Assembly: GCF_021155765.1 (NCBI RefSeq)
Contig: NC_060114.1
Location: 13,959,501-14,023,500, forward strand
Source of the DNA: Diprion similis
Lineage: Eukaryota > Arthropoda > Insecta > Hymenoptera > Diprionidae
Direction of reading: 5' to 3'
DNA length: 64,000 nt
The notes under the pieces are model-generated. The model made no database searches, had not been told where the DNA came from, and worked only from the letters and a program-made list of their open reading frames with translations. How positions within the stretch are numbered: the first letter of the stretch is position 1; each line of letters starts with the position of its first letter. The position numbers and the translations under genes were made by a program. Below, piece by piece: positions 1 to 12,699 of this stretch.

Positions 1-237
1 ATGGAAAAAATTTAAAACACACACACACACACTCAACACATCAAATGACACGAGCAGAATAGACACAGATCAACGAAACATTCGAAATATTGATTTTTAT
101 CTTCATTATTCGCTTTTAAGATTTGCTATATAATATATATATACGTAAAAACAGGTTGCATAAGAACTTCCCGTATAAATTTATGTCCTAGTAACAAATT
201 AGCCTGGTTTTCAAATTCATTGATCCTCTTCCCACAG
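1..237. other. Sap47 intron (left edge)
   Basis: AT-rich intronic sequence with a short (CA)n run near position 22. It ends in a pyrimidine-rich acceptor CCCACAG at 231-237. No coding signal is seen. Confidence 0.7.
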
Positions 238-3200
238 AGTCTCCTCGGCGAGTTCAACAAGGAGCAGGACGCCTTCATCGCCAGTAAGCAGGGTGAAAAA
301 GGAGAGGCTGTTGCGCCCTGGGTGGGAGCGCCAAACGAGGAAGCTCTTCGCGAGGAGTGCTTAGCCCTATCAACTGTGAGCGCATATTTCGCATTTTTTT
401 ATCACCACCCTACCGGGTCTTTATTTCGACTTTCACCGCTGTTTATTGTGCCTCTTGATACGATTGAATTATTTGTCGTAGTTTAATTCTGTGGGTAAAA
501 AACAACCTTTGTATTCGTCTTTTGTATCCGGAATTCGTCCAGTCGGAATGTACATTTGAAATTGTAATTTTGAGATACGAAAATTTTCTCTCTTCAGTCG
601 TTAGGAGGGAGAGAGGCATCGGTAATCGAAATTCGGAATTTCTATCAGATTCTGAAATAGCTTCAGCCGCCATTTTGAATTCATAGGTGAATTTATTCTT
701 GTCAAGTATTTCGAGCATTTTCAACTTTTTACTGGAAAATAATCGTAACTAAACTTGTAGGAAATTCGATTCTCTACAACTTTGGTCCTGACAATTTTTT
801 TTCTACGATCGATATTTTCCGACTTAAACTATAAATTCAAAATGGTGGTTCGATTTTCAGGATTTAGACTACCAGTGACACCCCCTCCCCCCAACGATTC
901 GACAAAGAAAATTGTGGTTTATAAAAATTTCAATTTCAGATGTCTTTGTCTTTGCACATTTCGACTGGGCTGGGGAAGCTGGTCTTCGTTCGACCTTGTC
1001 TCATTAAAATTAACTCCCAGTTCACCGTCTTCCAGGGGCCAAAACGGTCCCTGAGTCTCACGCTCTCTAGTCGCGGATCAATAATTGGGAAGAAACGCTC
1101 GGTGATCTTTAAGTCGCGACGAACTAGCCCCGAAGCCCCGGAGGCAGCGGGCTTCCTTAAAAATTCATGCACCGCTTATCCTCCCCTGATTCATCTCGAA
1201 AGAATTTTTTATTGCCCGACAAATGGCACCGACCCGCCTACCTAATTTCAGTTTTTCCTTTCTCTTTTTCTTTTTGTCACCGTTCTCGCTCGGCCACGCC
1301 GTACATCCTCTTTAAAACTTAGTATCGTGCGTTTTTTTTCCTCCCTCGACGACGAAGGGAATTGATTTTTAGTCCACTTTTTCTACAACATTATTCGGAA
1401 AATTTTACTTTTGTCGCTTGTTAATGACAAATCTGGGGATTTTCGCACTGTGAAAAATAATTTCAATACGAAAAATGACCCACTTTTGAATTTGATTAAA
1501 AAATACTACATAAATTTTGCGATATTAGATTCAATTTTTTTTTTTTTTTTTTGTCTCTCAATACCCTCAAAGTAGCAAGAATATTTTTTTTACTTTATAC
1601 ACGTAGAATATTTGTTATAAATTATCAAATTTCAAAAACTTCCATGAATTTTTTACGACATTTTCTGGACCTAACGGTTTTGGAGTTACCATTTTACTGG
1701 AAATTCTTACATTGTAGATACCTTTACTAATAGCGAAATATTTCTATTTTCTTGTTTATTTCTTACTGTGACGATATTTGAACTATTTGGAAATTTGACT
1801 GAATTTTCGAGAGATTGTGCGAAATCCGTGAAATAATTTGATAAAAAAGCAGGTTAACGGTTTTCGAACACACCAACTGATCAACTATCCGGCTGAAAGT
1901 GCAATTTTGTTTAGTGCTGTGCGATTAATCGAATAATTAAGTTTTCGATTAATCGATTATTCGGAAAAACGATTAACCGAAATCGTCGCGTGATCGATTA
2001 ATCAGAAAAACAATTAATCGAAAACTCGATTAAACGATTGATCAATTAGTCGAAAAAACGATTGATCGATTAAACGCGCAGAACTAATTATACCGAAAGC
2101 AACAAAAACTGTGTTTCGATAAATATTTAAATATCCACTCTTCAAATTTTTCGTCAACCTTTAGACTGCCGGGATTTAATGAAGTCCAATCCCCCTAAAA
2201 AGTCCCCAAATAGTGTACCTATATCCTAAATATAACCTATACAAAGTTCTGATCACGTGTAGAGCCTATATTTAGGCTTTCCAGCGGTTAACGGTAGAGA
2301 AAAATTCAAAAGTTGTAGATTTGCATAAGACCTGGATTTGCGTTTCGTGAGGTCGCTGATAACGAATCTGGAATCAGGAATTTCCGAAATTCGAGATGGT
2401 GGATCCAACGTGGCTGACCAAAATGCAAAAAGTCACCATACGCAACCATATTGGATCCACCGTGATGAATTTTGAAATTTCGAGCTCAGATTCGTGATCA
2501 GTGACCTCAAAAACCCTCGAATACCGAGTTTCATCCAAGTCGAGTGACTTTTCGGACTCTGGTCCACCGTTTTGAATTTCGAAATTTCGAGTTCAGATTC
2601 GTAATCAGTGACCTCAAAAACCCCTGAGTACAGAGTTTTTATAGATTGCTCCACAGTGCCTATATTTAGATTTTCCGTCGGCTTAAAGGTTAAATTCTCA
2701 ACACGTTTCCAAGTTATTTCAAATTCAGGAAACACATTTTGTGCCTAAAAAAAGGTCCAATCAAAGTCGTAAATAAAATCGACAATCCAGCAGATAATTG
2801 GAATTCCATTTGTTCCTCAATTATAGTTTCCATGAAATAACGATTCATAGGAATAAAAGTGCATCCTTGCTACGATTCAACAAAAAATACCAATTCCTTA
2901 AAACCCAGCGTACGTATTTCCGAATGATATCGATTTGTAACCGTTATTGCAGGACCGACGTAATTTCGTCAGAGCTCCACCACCGGGTGTCGAATTTGTC
3001 TGGGATTTCGAGGCTGCTCAGCCAGTGGCGCAAGCCACCCTTGCGTTAGATCCGAACTTGGAAACAATGAGGTTCGAGCTGGTGCCTAAAGTGTGAGTAT
3101 CGTGAATTGTTATGATGACCAACGCCTGCAGGCCAGGCGGCCATTTTTTCCCTAGATGAGATTGAAAATATACGAAAATCGTTGATGGAAGGGTCGCAGT

Positions 3201-6200
3201 ATCGAATTTTCTATGACGCGCAAGATCATAGTCATAGAAATTCTAAATATAGAAAGCCGGAAAATAAAATTCACAAAGTGGATAAAAATATAGCTATATT
3301 CAAAACAGAATATTTGGAGTTCTAGAGAAACAACCCCTGTTCTTCCATTCTTTCATTCTCTCATTTTTACACTCAGGTGTTCTCACACCACATAATCATC
3401 AGAATTTTGACGATTCTATATTTTGACTATCTATTCTGTACCAGTTAACGTCATGATTTTTTATATATTTTCACCGCTAGATTTAAAAATTTTCTAAAAT
3501 AGCTTTTCATTTGTTTGGTCGATACACGCGATACGAAGACCCTTTCATTTTATAATCCTTCTAAATTTTCTCTCCTAAACCAATGTTTCCCACAAATTTT
3601 TTTTTTAACCACACCTTGCTCTCGTCGTTACGGAAGCATTTCTGACATTTGTTATCCCTCCTGTTAATATTTATATACCGCTAAACATCTCACGAGGGTT
3701 TAACAGAATTTCGGCAATCAATCACTATTTCACGCTCTTTTTTGCCACGCTAGGCGCATGCATTCATTCATTCATTCATTCATTCATTCATTCATTCGCT
3801 GCCTTTATCCCTGTGAAATTCCCAATTCACCGAATAGTGATATGAATGTATTATTATTATTATTGTTGTTGTTGTTGTTGTTGTTATTATTATTATACAT
3901 TGTATGTATTTTCAATGGCAGGATATCGGAGGAGAACTTCTGGCGTAATTATTTCTACCGAGTATCACTGTTGCGCCAGAGTCACGAACTCAACGCAATG
4001 GCTAGTCAAACGGAAAGCAATCAGAACCTTATATCGGCAGGCAGCATCGATCATACTCAAGGTAATTAGTATGCACATTATTATTCCTAGATATCGTATT
4101 TTTTCAACCAATTGTTCACTCGTTATATTTATTATACCTTTCGGTGTATCCACGTTCGCACTTCACAGTCACCTTCTGTAGATACACCTTCGTCTCTTTG
4201 GGACTATACAATTATAGCAACAGACTTGAATTGCTTGAAATTTGGTGTTGAAAAATACATATCGTAGTATGCGTCCTACATTGATGCACATCTGGGCAAT
4301 TAGTCATTTGAAATTGCTTGCTTTTGCACTGCGTGTCGGTTATTCATTTCGGCGTGAAATTGCACACTTTTGTAGCAACAGAGAAGCAATTTATTTTCAC
4401 ATTAACACCTGTGCAAATTCAACACGGCGATCCTTTTAATTTTACGAAGTTACAAATTTTCTCTGGATATTATTATTATTTCTTCATTTTTATACACACA
4501 CAAACGTCATATCAAAATTAATTACCGTCGCTACATTATTTTTCCTCTTTTTTTTTTCATATCTTCTTTCCACGCGAATAGATTATTTTTAAATACACTT
4601 TCAGAGTTTGCGACAGACACAGAGACACACACGTGATGTGGCTAGAAAGTAAAAGCGAAAGAAAAGAGGAAATGTAAAAAGGCGATGGGGAAATGAAAGG
4701 GGAAAAAAAAAGAAGGAAAGTAGCTATGGAGAAGGAAAAAAGAGTAGAAAAAAGAAAGAACATGTAAAAAAAAAAAACGAAACCGAGTACGCCTGCCCTT
4801 TTATCCTTAAGTGATGTAGAAACCACAGGTGGCTCGCGTTCGAGGATTTCATAAAATAGGAGAAGAAAAAATCTCTTTTACCCTCTAGCTACACACGAGC
4901 TGTGAAGTTATCTTGATATAACCACCAGCTGTCTCTCAATCTGTCCGCACATCAACGTGTCGGAAACATTCTCTACGTACTCAACTAAATTACACTGTAG
5001 GAAAATGGATTACCTTTTTTTTTTACACACACCATTGAAACTCGAGTGACGTGTAGAAAATTTTTCAACAGATGTACAGTAGCGCGTATTGCGTGTATTT
5101 TAAATTATTTCAAACTTTTGTGATTTAGTTATTTTGATTTTTGATTCGCGTAATCTTCACACTTGATATCTAACTTTATTGCAAATAAATAATTGATATT
5201 TCAAAAGTTTGACGGGTCTGGGAACATCAGAAAGTGACTTCGAAAGTACGTAACAAGTGTAGTTCGATCCTAAACTTGTTGCACAACTCCTATATTTGAT
5301 ACGTTTTTCTTTTTTTTTTTTTCCTTGGCTGAAAATTTGGTTGGCTTGACTCGACTCTCGGCTGTTCCAATGCTGTGTAAATTCATGGTATAAAAATTGG
5401 ACGAGGGCGAGGAATCGACTCAAGAGACTAGATGTTTTTAAAGCTTGTATAACTTGGAAAAAAATTGAACTGGAACAGTCGATTGCTGAGTGTATCAGTC
5501 GCTGCCTGGTATATGGAATGAGCGGAAAGTTAAAAAGAAGCAAAATAATATGTAGCCTTGTCAAGCAGTTGCTACTCCTTAGTTAGCCATTAGTGTTGTC
5601 TTGAGATTAGATGACCAGGTGAAGAAGCCTGAGGACCGAACAGCACCGGAGCCAACTAGCGAGGACCAGGAATCTTCGACAGTCGATTCGCCAGGTCATG
5701 AATTTGTATCAGACACAATGAGGGCTTCTGATATGGATATTCAGGAGGTTAGAGAGGGGATGAAGAAACTGGGAATGCAGCCACCCGAAGGTTAGTAAAA
5801 CCGAATCTTGCAGAACAGTCGAAGAGCAAAGACACAATTTTCTCCCTGCGAAGAAGATCACAATGGTTTGGTGCAGTGGTATAAAACAATCGAATTGCGA
5901 ACAATGCATGCTGCCAATTCGTTCATCTATCGTCATATTCCTTCGGTGTGCATAACGAATGCTTTTATATTGCATGTCTGTCCGCCCTGCGTAAATTTTC
6001 ATCTTTTACTATAATCATTGTCATCGAAATTCTTCTCTGTGTATAATCATCACCTCGTTATTTCTATTTAGATTCGTTGATGCGTAGAGTAGAATGAAAT
6101 TTCTTATTGCACTGTAGATTTTATATTTGACTATCCTCGTCTCTCTTTATTAGCAACGATTTTCATCACTGATTATCATGTTCACTGTACTGTGTCTCAC

Positions 6201-6407
6201 ACCGTGGAAATTTCATTTCAAATTCAAAATATCCCAATTATGAGTATCAATTTTCAAACTATCGCATTAATACTAAACCAATAGATCGATTGCTTCATAG
6301 ATTTGGCGTTTGTCGCGAACTATTGATAATTCGATACGAAATTTTCCACGTAATGTGAGTTTTTTTTTTTTTTTTTTTTTGTTAAATGATCAATCATTGA
6401 ATGGATC

Positions 6408-6477
<70 letters not shown>

Positions 6478-7571
6478 ATAGAAAAAGAAAAGAAAGGTAT
6501 GACAAATCTAAAGATATTGTTTTCATTCTATTTTGTCAACAGCCTAAGAAGAGGAGTGTTAACCAGTATATACCCATTACTCAAGCCACACGACCTGACA
6601 AATTGGTCATAGAAATGAATATTTTACCTACTATATGAAATTTTTATTTCTTTAGTTGCGCGTTTTTATCTCGTTTTTTTTTTTTTTTTTATCACTTCTT
6701 TTCTTAGTTTCTACTTCTTTCTTCATGTGATCATCATTGTCCTGGTTTACAGTGTCCCTCGTTTCTTTTCCCTTAACCGTTCACCGTTTGTATAGAGTAT
6801 ACAATTATTTATTTATCGTATCACGTCGCTCCTCTATTTCTTTTCTTTCTTTTTTCCTTTCTTTCTTTTTGCATGTATTTCTCATTTAAATACTTATATT
6901 ATAACATTATTGCCGGAATCGACGGTGTTACATACATAGTAGTATTACGACAACCATACGTGTATAATGAATCTTAATGAATATATCTAAATATACGTAT
7001 GTGTATAAAATATACATACTTAATGGTCAGGTGAAGATGCGGTATTATAAAAGCAAGTCCTAAAGTACCTATCTTGCGGTTTGTCGGGAACGTATATTGT
7101 ACAATATACAATATACTTATACATACTATACCGTACAGTATAGTTAATGAATAACGCAAGATACTTATACGATAAAGAATTATACGATTCAAGTATTACC
7201 ATTAATAACAAATAATAATAATAATAATCATAACAACAACAACAACAACAACAATACGAGTAACGATAATATTATTATTAATAACAATGACAACAATAAT
7301 AACATTGATAATGATAATATTATTAGTAATAGTTCTAATAATCGATTGATTGATTAATATTGAAAGTTTAGAGAAAGTTAGTTGGAAAGGAGAGAATTAA
7401 ACCGTTAGATATAAACCGTTAATTATAGTCGATTATTAATTGATTAATTAATTAATCAGCTAGTTAGTTAATTAATTGATTTACCAATTTACTTTAACAA
7501 ATAATCGAGACACGAGAAAAAGAATACAAGATGAAGATAATATATTTCACTATCTGTCTGTCTGCCAGACT

Positions 7572-7607
<36 letters not shown>

Positions 7608-9534
7608 TTGTCTGTTTGTCTGTCTGTTTCTCCATCTGTCTGTGTCTTCGTTGAAAAACCTCATTGTATGTACATATACATACATATATGAGATATGTAT
7701 ATACATCTATACGTGTTCTCTTTTTCTCTCCATACTCTCTGTGTTATATAAGATTGTAATTTGATGAAGAAAGAAGAAAAAGAAAAAAAAAAACAAAACA
7801 AAAACAAAAATAAATAAATTAATGAATAACAAAAAATGTCAACGATAAAAAAATAATTACAAAAAGATGAAAATCTTTCAAAGTTGTAAATCTGACGTAA
7901 CGAGGAAATTAAACATAGAATGGAAAATCGTGAAAAAAATTAAATAAAATATAATAAATGTAACGATGAAGTAACGATGATAAATAAAATTAAAAGAAAA
8001 AACAAATAAATGAATAAAACTCGAATAGCTATACATAAATATGTGTACACGTGTATAGGGTACATAAATCAAATTCGTTGAATGACAATACGTGTTTAAA
8101 ATAATAATTAATATCACGACTTGGGATATATGTATATGAAGTTCGGTTGGTATCGGAAGGTATTCTTTCAATTTGTCGTTTCCTACTTTTTTTTTTCTCC
8201 TTGGTCGAGATACCGCAAAAGGCTAACAGCACGATTGAAGTACACAGGCATCTCATTGAAGATTGAAACAATGTATATTTGACAGGATAACAATAAAGTG
8301 CTTCCGCACTTTATTCTAGTATACAAATGAATACGTATAATTTACGGCTACACCTCAGATACACTAGACGTGGAATTAATACAGATATGGACAGCCTAAC
8401 TTGAGAAACCTGATTCTTAATGAATATTATTACCCTGTTATGCTTTTATGATGAATATATATTTATTGACACGTATAAATACCCTATATTATACATATAC
8501 GCAATGTTAGGAATGTTACGCACTAGTGCATGGGAGGGGGATACAGTACATTAAAATAAACATTGATTATTCATTGATTCGTGACAAACATTATTCAATA
8601 AGTTAATGCAAAACTGTAAATTAACCGTATGTTTTGACAATGAATAATTACTATCTCTGTTTGGGGTCGGTTTTAATAATCAGTTTTAAGCATAATTGAG
8701 GAAACAAACTCAAGAACGAGTACTGACGATGAATATCGGCCTCAATATCCATTCTTCATAAATGGTCGTCGATTAGAAATTTCTCAACGAGATTAGCATC
8801 GCTTCAACCTTGCGATACATCGGACTCGATTTGGAAATGTAACAATTTCACCAGTCGTCAAACTGGGAAGTGAAACTCATTATAATGCATCTATCACTCG
8901 TCAGATCACTTATACTTAATCTGCTTTCATACACATTACAAACTCTTTCATGCTTTTGTCCACACTTTGTATTTTGCATCTAATGATCAAACATGATGTC
9001 ATTAAAAGCAATCGATCACGAAACTGCAAAATACAAAATGCTTCATTGCTTTTCTGATTTTCATGAGTTTCTTTTTTTTTTTTTTTTTGTTATTATTCAT
9101 TGTCTGTTGGTTTTATTTCTTTTTTTTTTTTCATTTAGATTTCTTTGATTTTGTTTTTGTGTGTTTAATTTTTAATTCTGTGCCTGATATTATTGAGTCG
9201 AAAGATCAAAGCATTGCGGAAGAGAACCCGGAAATAAAGAAAGATAAAAAAAAAAAAAAAAAAAAAATCTTTGGAATCAAATACAATCAAAAAAATTCAC
9301 CCAATGACCGGGGAATCTGCTAAAATCTACACGCTGCTTGTTGTGTGACTCTCTGCAGAAGAAGAATGGGAACGAGAATTGGAAGCGAGACTTCGAGACT
9401 TCGAGGTCGTTCCTGGACCGGAGAAAACAGCGACGACTGGAGGAACTGGATCTTCGAAAGACGGTACATTGGGGAAGGATGACTGGGAGGAACAAATCGA
9501 CAAGTTGCTCGACGAAGAGGATGATCTCAAGTGA
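238..9534 (+). CDS. Sap47: Synapse-associated protein Sap47, BSD-domain protein (3' part, five exons)
   Basis: Coding exons are 238-375, 2953-3092, 3922-4061, 5611-5790 and 9359-9534 (TGA 9532-9534), giving 257 codons in frame. Earlier exons lie left of the window. The first exon carries the SLLGEFNKEQ motif and AVAPWVG typical of Sap47/SYAP1. The second and third encode the BSD domain (DRRNFVRAPPPG, then NFWRNYFYRVSLLRQS). The fourth is acidic and probably disordered. The fifth ends in an E/D-rich helix (DDWEEQIDKLLDEEDD). All joins have GT-AG borders and matching phases (0, 2, 1, 1). In flies Sap47 is an abundant cytosolic presynaptic protein, and SYAP1 relatives are linked to Akt signalling; nothing here tests function. 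If the intron after exon 4 is retained, the protein ends at once (EG, then TAG at 5793). Further alternative exons in the long introns cannot be excluded. Confidence 0.92.
1911..2090. mobile_element. Palindromic MITE-like repeat, copy 1 (GATTAATCGAT family)
   Basis: The left end reads TTAGTGCTGTGCGATTAATC and the right end reads, inverted, TAATTAGTTCTGCGCGTTTA. The interior is made of repeated inverted ATTAATCGAT-like words. A second copy with the same ends sits at 44861-44969 in an otp intron, so this is a dispersed repeat and not a local palindrome. There is no ORF. The element class is inferred only from structure. Confidence 0.55.
2345..2638. repeat. Inverted plus tandem repeat cluster
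   Basis: A unit of about 75 bp occurs twice in direct orientation at 2457-2531 and 2563-2638 (period 106). Both copies contain CAGATTCGT followed by ATCAGTGACCTCAAAAAC. A diverged inverted copy lies at 2345-2406 (GGTCGCTGATAACGAATCTG). The arrangement suggests the remains of a foldback element. No protein is encoded. Confidence 0.5.
3761..3896. repeat. Two adjacent microsatellites, (ATTC)n and (TTA/TTG)n
   Basis: A near-perfect (CATT)n tract at 3761-3797 and a mixed TTA/TTG trinucleotide tract at 3850-3896. Both lie just upstream of the acceptor of the BSD-domain exon at 3922. Confidence 0.85.
4062..5610. other. Sap47 intron
   Basis: A 1.5 kb AT-rich intron with purine-rich stretches around 4640-4760. 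Reading frames of up to 135 codons on the minus strand (5157-5564) are low-complexity and lack any recognisable domain. No other feature is seen. Confidence 0.65.
6361..6473. repeat. T20 and A62 homopolymer pair
   Basis: Twenty T residues at 6361-6380 are followed after about 31 bp by an A tract from 6412 to 6473. The two tracts are complementary, and the length is likely polymorphic or imprecise in assembly. Confidence 0.85.
7551..7645. repeat. (CTGT)n microsatellite
   Basis: A tetranucleotide CTGT/TCTG array with occasional TTTG variants. It creates open frames on both strands, which are repeat artefacts. Confidence 0.9.
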
Positions 9535-9622
9535 ACTGCCTAGTCATCGACGAGGATCTCTGCTAGTAATTGACCTCGATGCTTCTTCACTTACCTTATT
9601 ATTCTTTCATTCATTCATACGC

Positions 9623-9628
9623 AATAAA
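9623..9628 (+). promoter_or_regulatory. Sap47 polyadenylation signal
   Basis: Canonical AATAAA about 90 nt after the Sap47 stop codon. It is the first such hexamer downstream, so it is the likely poly(A) signal. Confidence 0.6.
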
Positions 9629-12600
9629 TAAGATCGAGTGGTTAAAAAAATCAACTGAGAAAAGAAAGTGAAAGAAAGGAATGGAAGAAAGTAACGAACT
9701 ACAGTGTTTCATACTTGTTTCACAAGTTAGGGTTCAGCTACAAGGTACTGCAATTCATCGCAGTATAAGAAACGATGATGCGTGCACGACAAAAGTGCTC
9801 GATTTCTTGTAACGGTGCTTTGCTTAAGGGCTGTAACTTTGTATCCATCCCCCTTGTATTCATTCCCCTCCACCCCAACCCACCCATTACCAACTACCAC
9901 TTCGATGAAGATATGATAAATTAAAAATGCAGTCGTATTTACATTAGTCAATGACAAACAAAGGTGGCTCGTTCTTTAGTTTCGTAAATAATCAATCATT
10001 GGTTTAAGTTTTGATCTTAGAAACGTGAATATACGGTAAACAAAATTTTCGGAAACGCTTGTACTAATTTCCGAGTATCGGTGCCTATTTGCTGTTGATT
10101 TGAACTACAGATATTATTGAAAGCCAATGATCAAATATGGCCTAAAATTGTATATTTACGTATTCATATGCACACATGGATTCGTTTGAATCGCAGATAG
10201 TGTATTTTGAAATCTCAAGAGACATTTGATGGAACTCTTGAAAATTCTTGTACAAATTCTGTTTACTTTTCTGAATGTTCATTAGAGCGTAGGAATTTTT
10301 CTGTACTTTTTAAATATTTCTCAAACGACAAGGTTTCACAAATTTCTCTCGAATTTCACAAAGTGTCCCGGATTATTCAGTTCGCCCCTCCTTTATCCTT
10401 ATCTGTATTTCATGAAGCATCAATTAAATTTAAAACTCATGAAAAATGAAATAATGAAGACAAACAGAAAATCAATGGCGATAATTTTCAATAGCACCAG
10501 CAGCAGCAGCAGCAGCACCCCCACAAAAATATAATACCCGAGCATCTGTTTTCTATGCAAAATGGTCCAGCGCAGGTGACCATGACGTTAATTTCTTTGC
10601 GCATTTAGTCTCTATATCCTTGCATTACAAGCGAGATCTGATCAGATTTGCGAGCTCAATGTTACTACAAACGGATGGTAATAATCGGCTGCTTTTTATT
10701 GCATTTGTGAAGTGGGGTTTAAATTCAGATCGAGTTTCACTTTTTACTTTCCTATGTATAGCATACAGTAGATATTGAATTGCCAATATTAAATTTGTCC
10801 AGCTAGTCGTTGGTCAAATGCGACCGATTACGAGGCCTAAGCCTGATTGAAAAGTTAGAAGTTTAAGAGTTGAAAAAAACAAAATGAGATATTTAATTAA
10901 TATATAAGCTGAATTCATTTAACGTTATATACATAACTATATGTATAACATTATTACATGTATATGCATTCCCAGCGAGATTTTGAAAATGTCTATAATA
11001 ATTATCAGTTATGAAAAAAAAAAAAAAAAAAAAAAAAATTATATTGTACCTGTGTTGAATATAATAATGATGATAATAATAACAATAATAATAATAATAT
11101 ACACATACAGATTATCTGGCGAGTTTATTTACACGATAATTATAGTTATAATCAATATTATTATTATTAATCAATTCATTGATTAGTTGATTACCTTGAA
11201 TTCGTGCGCAATTCAAATCATAGCAATATGTACGTATGTATATCAATTTCGGACGAGACAGAAAATTACTGACTCCTTATATTATACATATACATATTGG
11301 TATAAATAATATTGAATCGATATTCATGAATTAAATAAATATATTATGATCAAGATACCTAGAGTCATGATGAATGTTCTACGATGCGGCAGCTCCGGAA
11401 GAAGTGCATAAGTTATATAATTCTCATTCATAAATAATGAACATACACCCGAATATAATAATATATAAATTTACACATATAAATATAGAAATACGAATAT
11501 ATTTTACACACACACAGACACACACACACGCGCACACATGCTGTTGATTCTATTGAAAGTATAATATATAATATATACTTACATATATATTATATTATAA
11601 ACTAATACAAATACCATACAAATTCAACCATTAAATATTATCTGAAGAACGGAAGAAATCAATAAATATTACATATAAATATATGTAATAGAGGTACGAT
11701 AATGTATTCACACAGGTCGTGTACCTCGTGACAAAAAAATATATAAAAATCAATGAATCAGTTTAATTTCTGTTCTTATTCACATACTTCATCCACTATT
11801 TATTCAAATCTCGCATCTAGTTCATATCAGGTGATTGATATTCGATCTAAGCTATTATTATACCTCTCTGTATTTGGTTCCTTGATATCGAAGGATTATT
11901 CTGAAATTTCTTGTTTCCGCTTTTCACAAGAGAATACACTAACATTTATGAAGAAGATAAGTATGAAATAATTATTTTTACTTGTTGGATCGCGTATACA
12001 ATAATTTTGAATATATGCCGTCAGTCTAAACAATCTCACATCACCGTATTATGTAATCGTTTGGTGAAAATTCGCTCTGAGACTCGATGGCGTGCTGTCT
12101 TTTCTACTAATAATTCGTGGGAAAATTAAAAGAAATTCATAAAATCTTTGCTTAATAGATAATACAAAATCTCATTTATACAATTCTCAAGCATGCGACC
12201 GCAGGGTTTTGAATTGGCTGCACTCTGTGCGCTTCAAGTGCAATTTTTCTAGTTTTTAACCAATAGCAAAGGTGGGAATCTAGGGAAAACATACTCGGCA
12301 TAGCCAGTTGAAAACCCTACTAATGTTTTTAGTGGCGAATTTGACTCGCAGTAAAAGTGCACAATGAGTCTATATTCCCTAGCCTACAGCCAATGAAAAA
12401 GCTACAAAACTACACTTTGTGTGCACTTTTTCTGTATATAAAATAGTCGAATTCGCCATAAAATAGTGCACACACGAGATGTTGAAACGAACGTTGACTG
12501 ATGAAACCATTAAAGATTACGGTCCCAGAAATATATTATCGCATTTTTTCAGATATTAGGATTTTGATCTCAGATGTTTCTCAATTGAAGTAATATTTCA

Positions 12601-12660
12601 TAGGAGGATGTTAATTATATATTGAGGAAAATTAATATTCTTTCCGAGCCTTGTGTTTCC
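9629..12660. other. Intergenic spacer between Sap47 and woc
   Basis: Three kilobases of AT-rich sequence with a short (CAG)n tract (10497-10515), an A run (11012-11037), AAT tracts and (CA)n near 11510. One palindromic element is listed separately (12331-12466). No gene is seen; the short ORFs are compositionally simple. Confidence 0.65.
12331..12466. repeat. Short palindromic element
   Basis: The left end TTTTAGTGGCGAATTTGACT matches the inverted right end AGTCGAATTCGCCATAAAAT. Inner arms also pair (AAAAGTGCACA against TGTGCACTTTTT). It looks like a small foldback or MITE remnant 200-350 bp upstream of the presumed woc promoter. Confidence 0.5.
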
Positions 12661-12666
12661 CGGGCT

Positions 12667-12684
12667 GGCAGCGCCATCTAGCCT
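12667..12684 (-). promoter_or_regulatory. CTCF-like binding motif near the woc promoter
   Basis: The plus strand reads GCAGCGCCATCTAGCC, which on the minus strand contains TAGATGGCGCTGC. This agrees with the conserved core of insect and vertebrate CTCF sites (YAGRKGGCRS). It lies about 200 bp upstream of a good 5' splice donor (AAA|GTGAGTA at 12884) that probably ends the first untranslated woc exon. The call is from motif match only. Confidence 0.45.
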
Positions 12685-12699
12685 GTCGCCTATGTTTGG

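Larger units (their letters stand above)
376..2952. other. Sap47 intron with palindromic and tandem repeats
   Basis: Non-coding intron of 2.6 kb. It holds a palindromic ATTAATCGAT-rich element (1911-2090) and a cluster of direct and inverted repeats (2345-2638). The short ORFs inside have no splice support or recognisable protein features. Confidence 0.7.
5791..9358. other. Large Sap47 intron, simple-repeat rich
   Basis: A 3.6 kb intron before the last Sap47 exon, dominated by simple sequence: T and A runs (6361-6473), AAT/AAC tracts (about 7205-7325), TAAT-rich palindromic words (7320-7490) and a (CTGT)n array (7551-7640). Its start could serve as the 3' UTR of an intron-retaining isoform. 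No exon can be supported. Confidence 0.6.

Noticed and set aside
5157..5564. 135-codon minus-strand frame in a Sap47 intron
   Set aside because: No recognisable motif and no splice context. It lies in AT-rich intron sequence opposite the gene strand.
7551..7706. Open frames on both strands through the CTGT array
   Set aside because: Translations of a tetranucleotide repeat, not genes.
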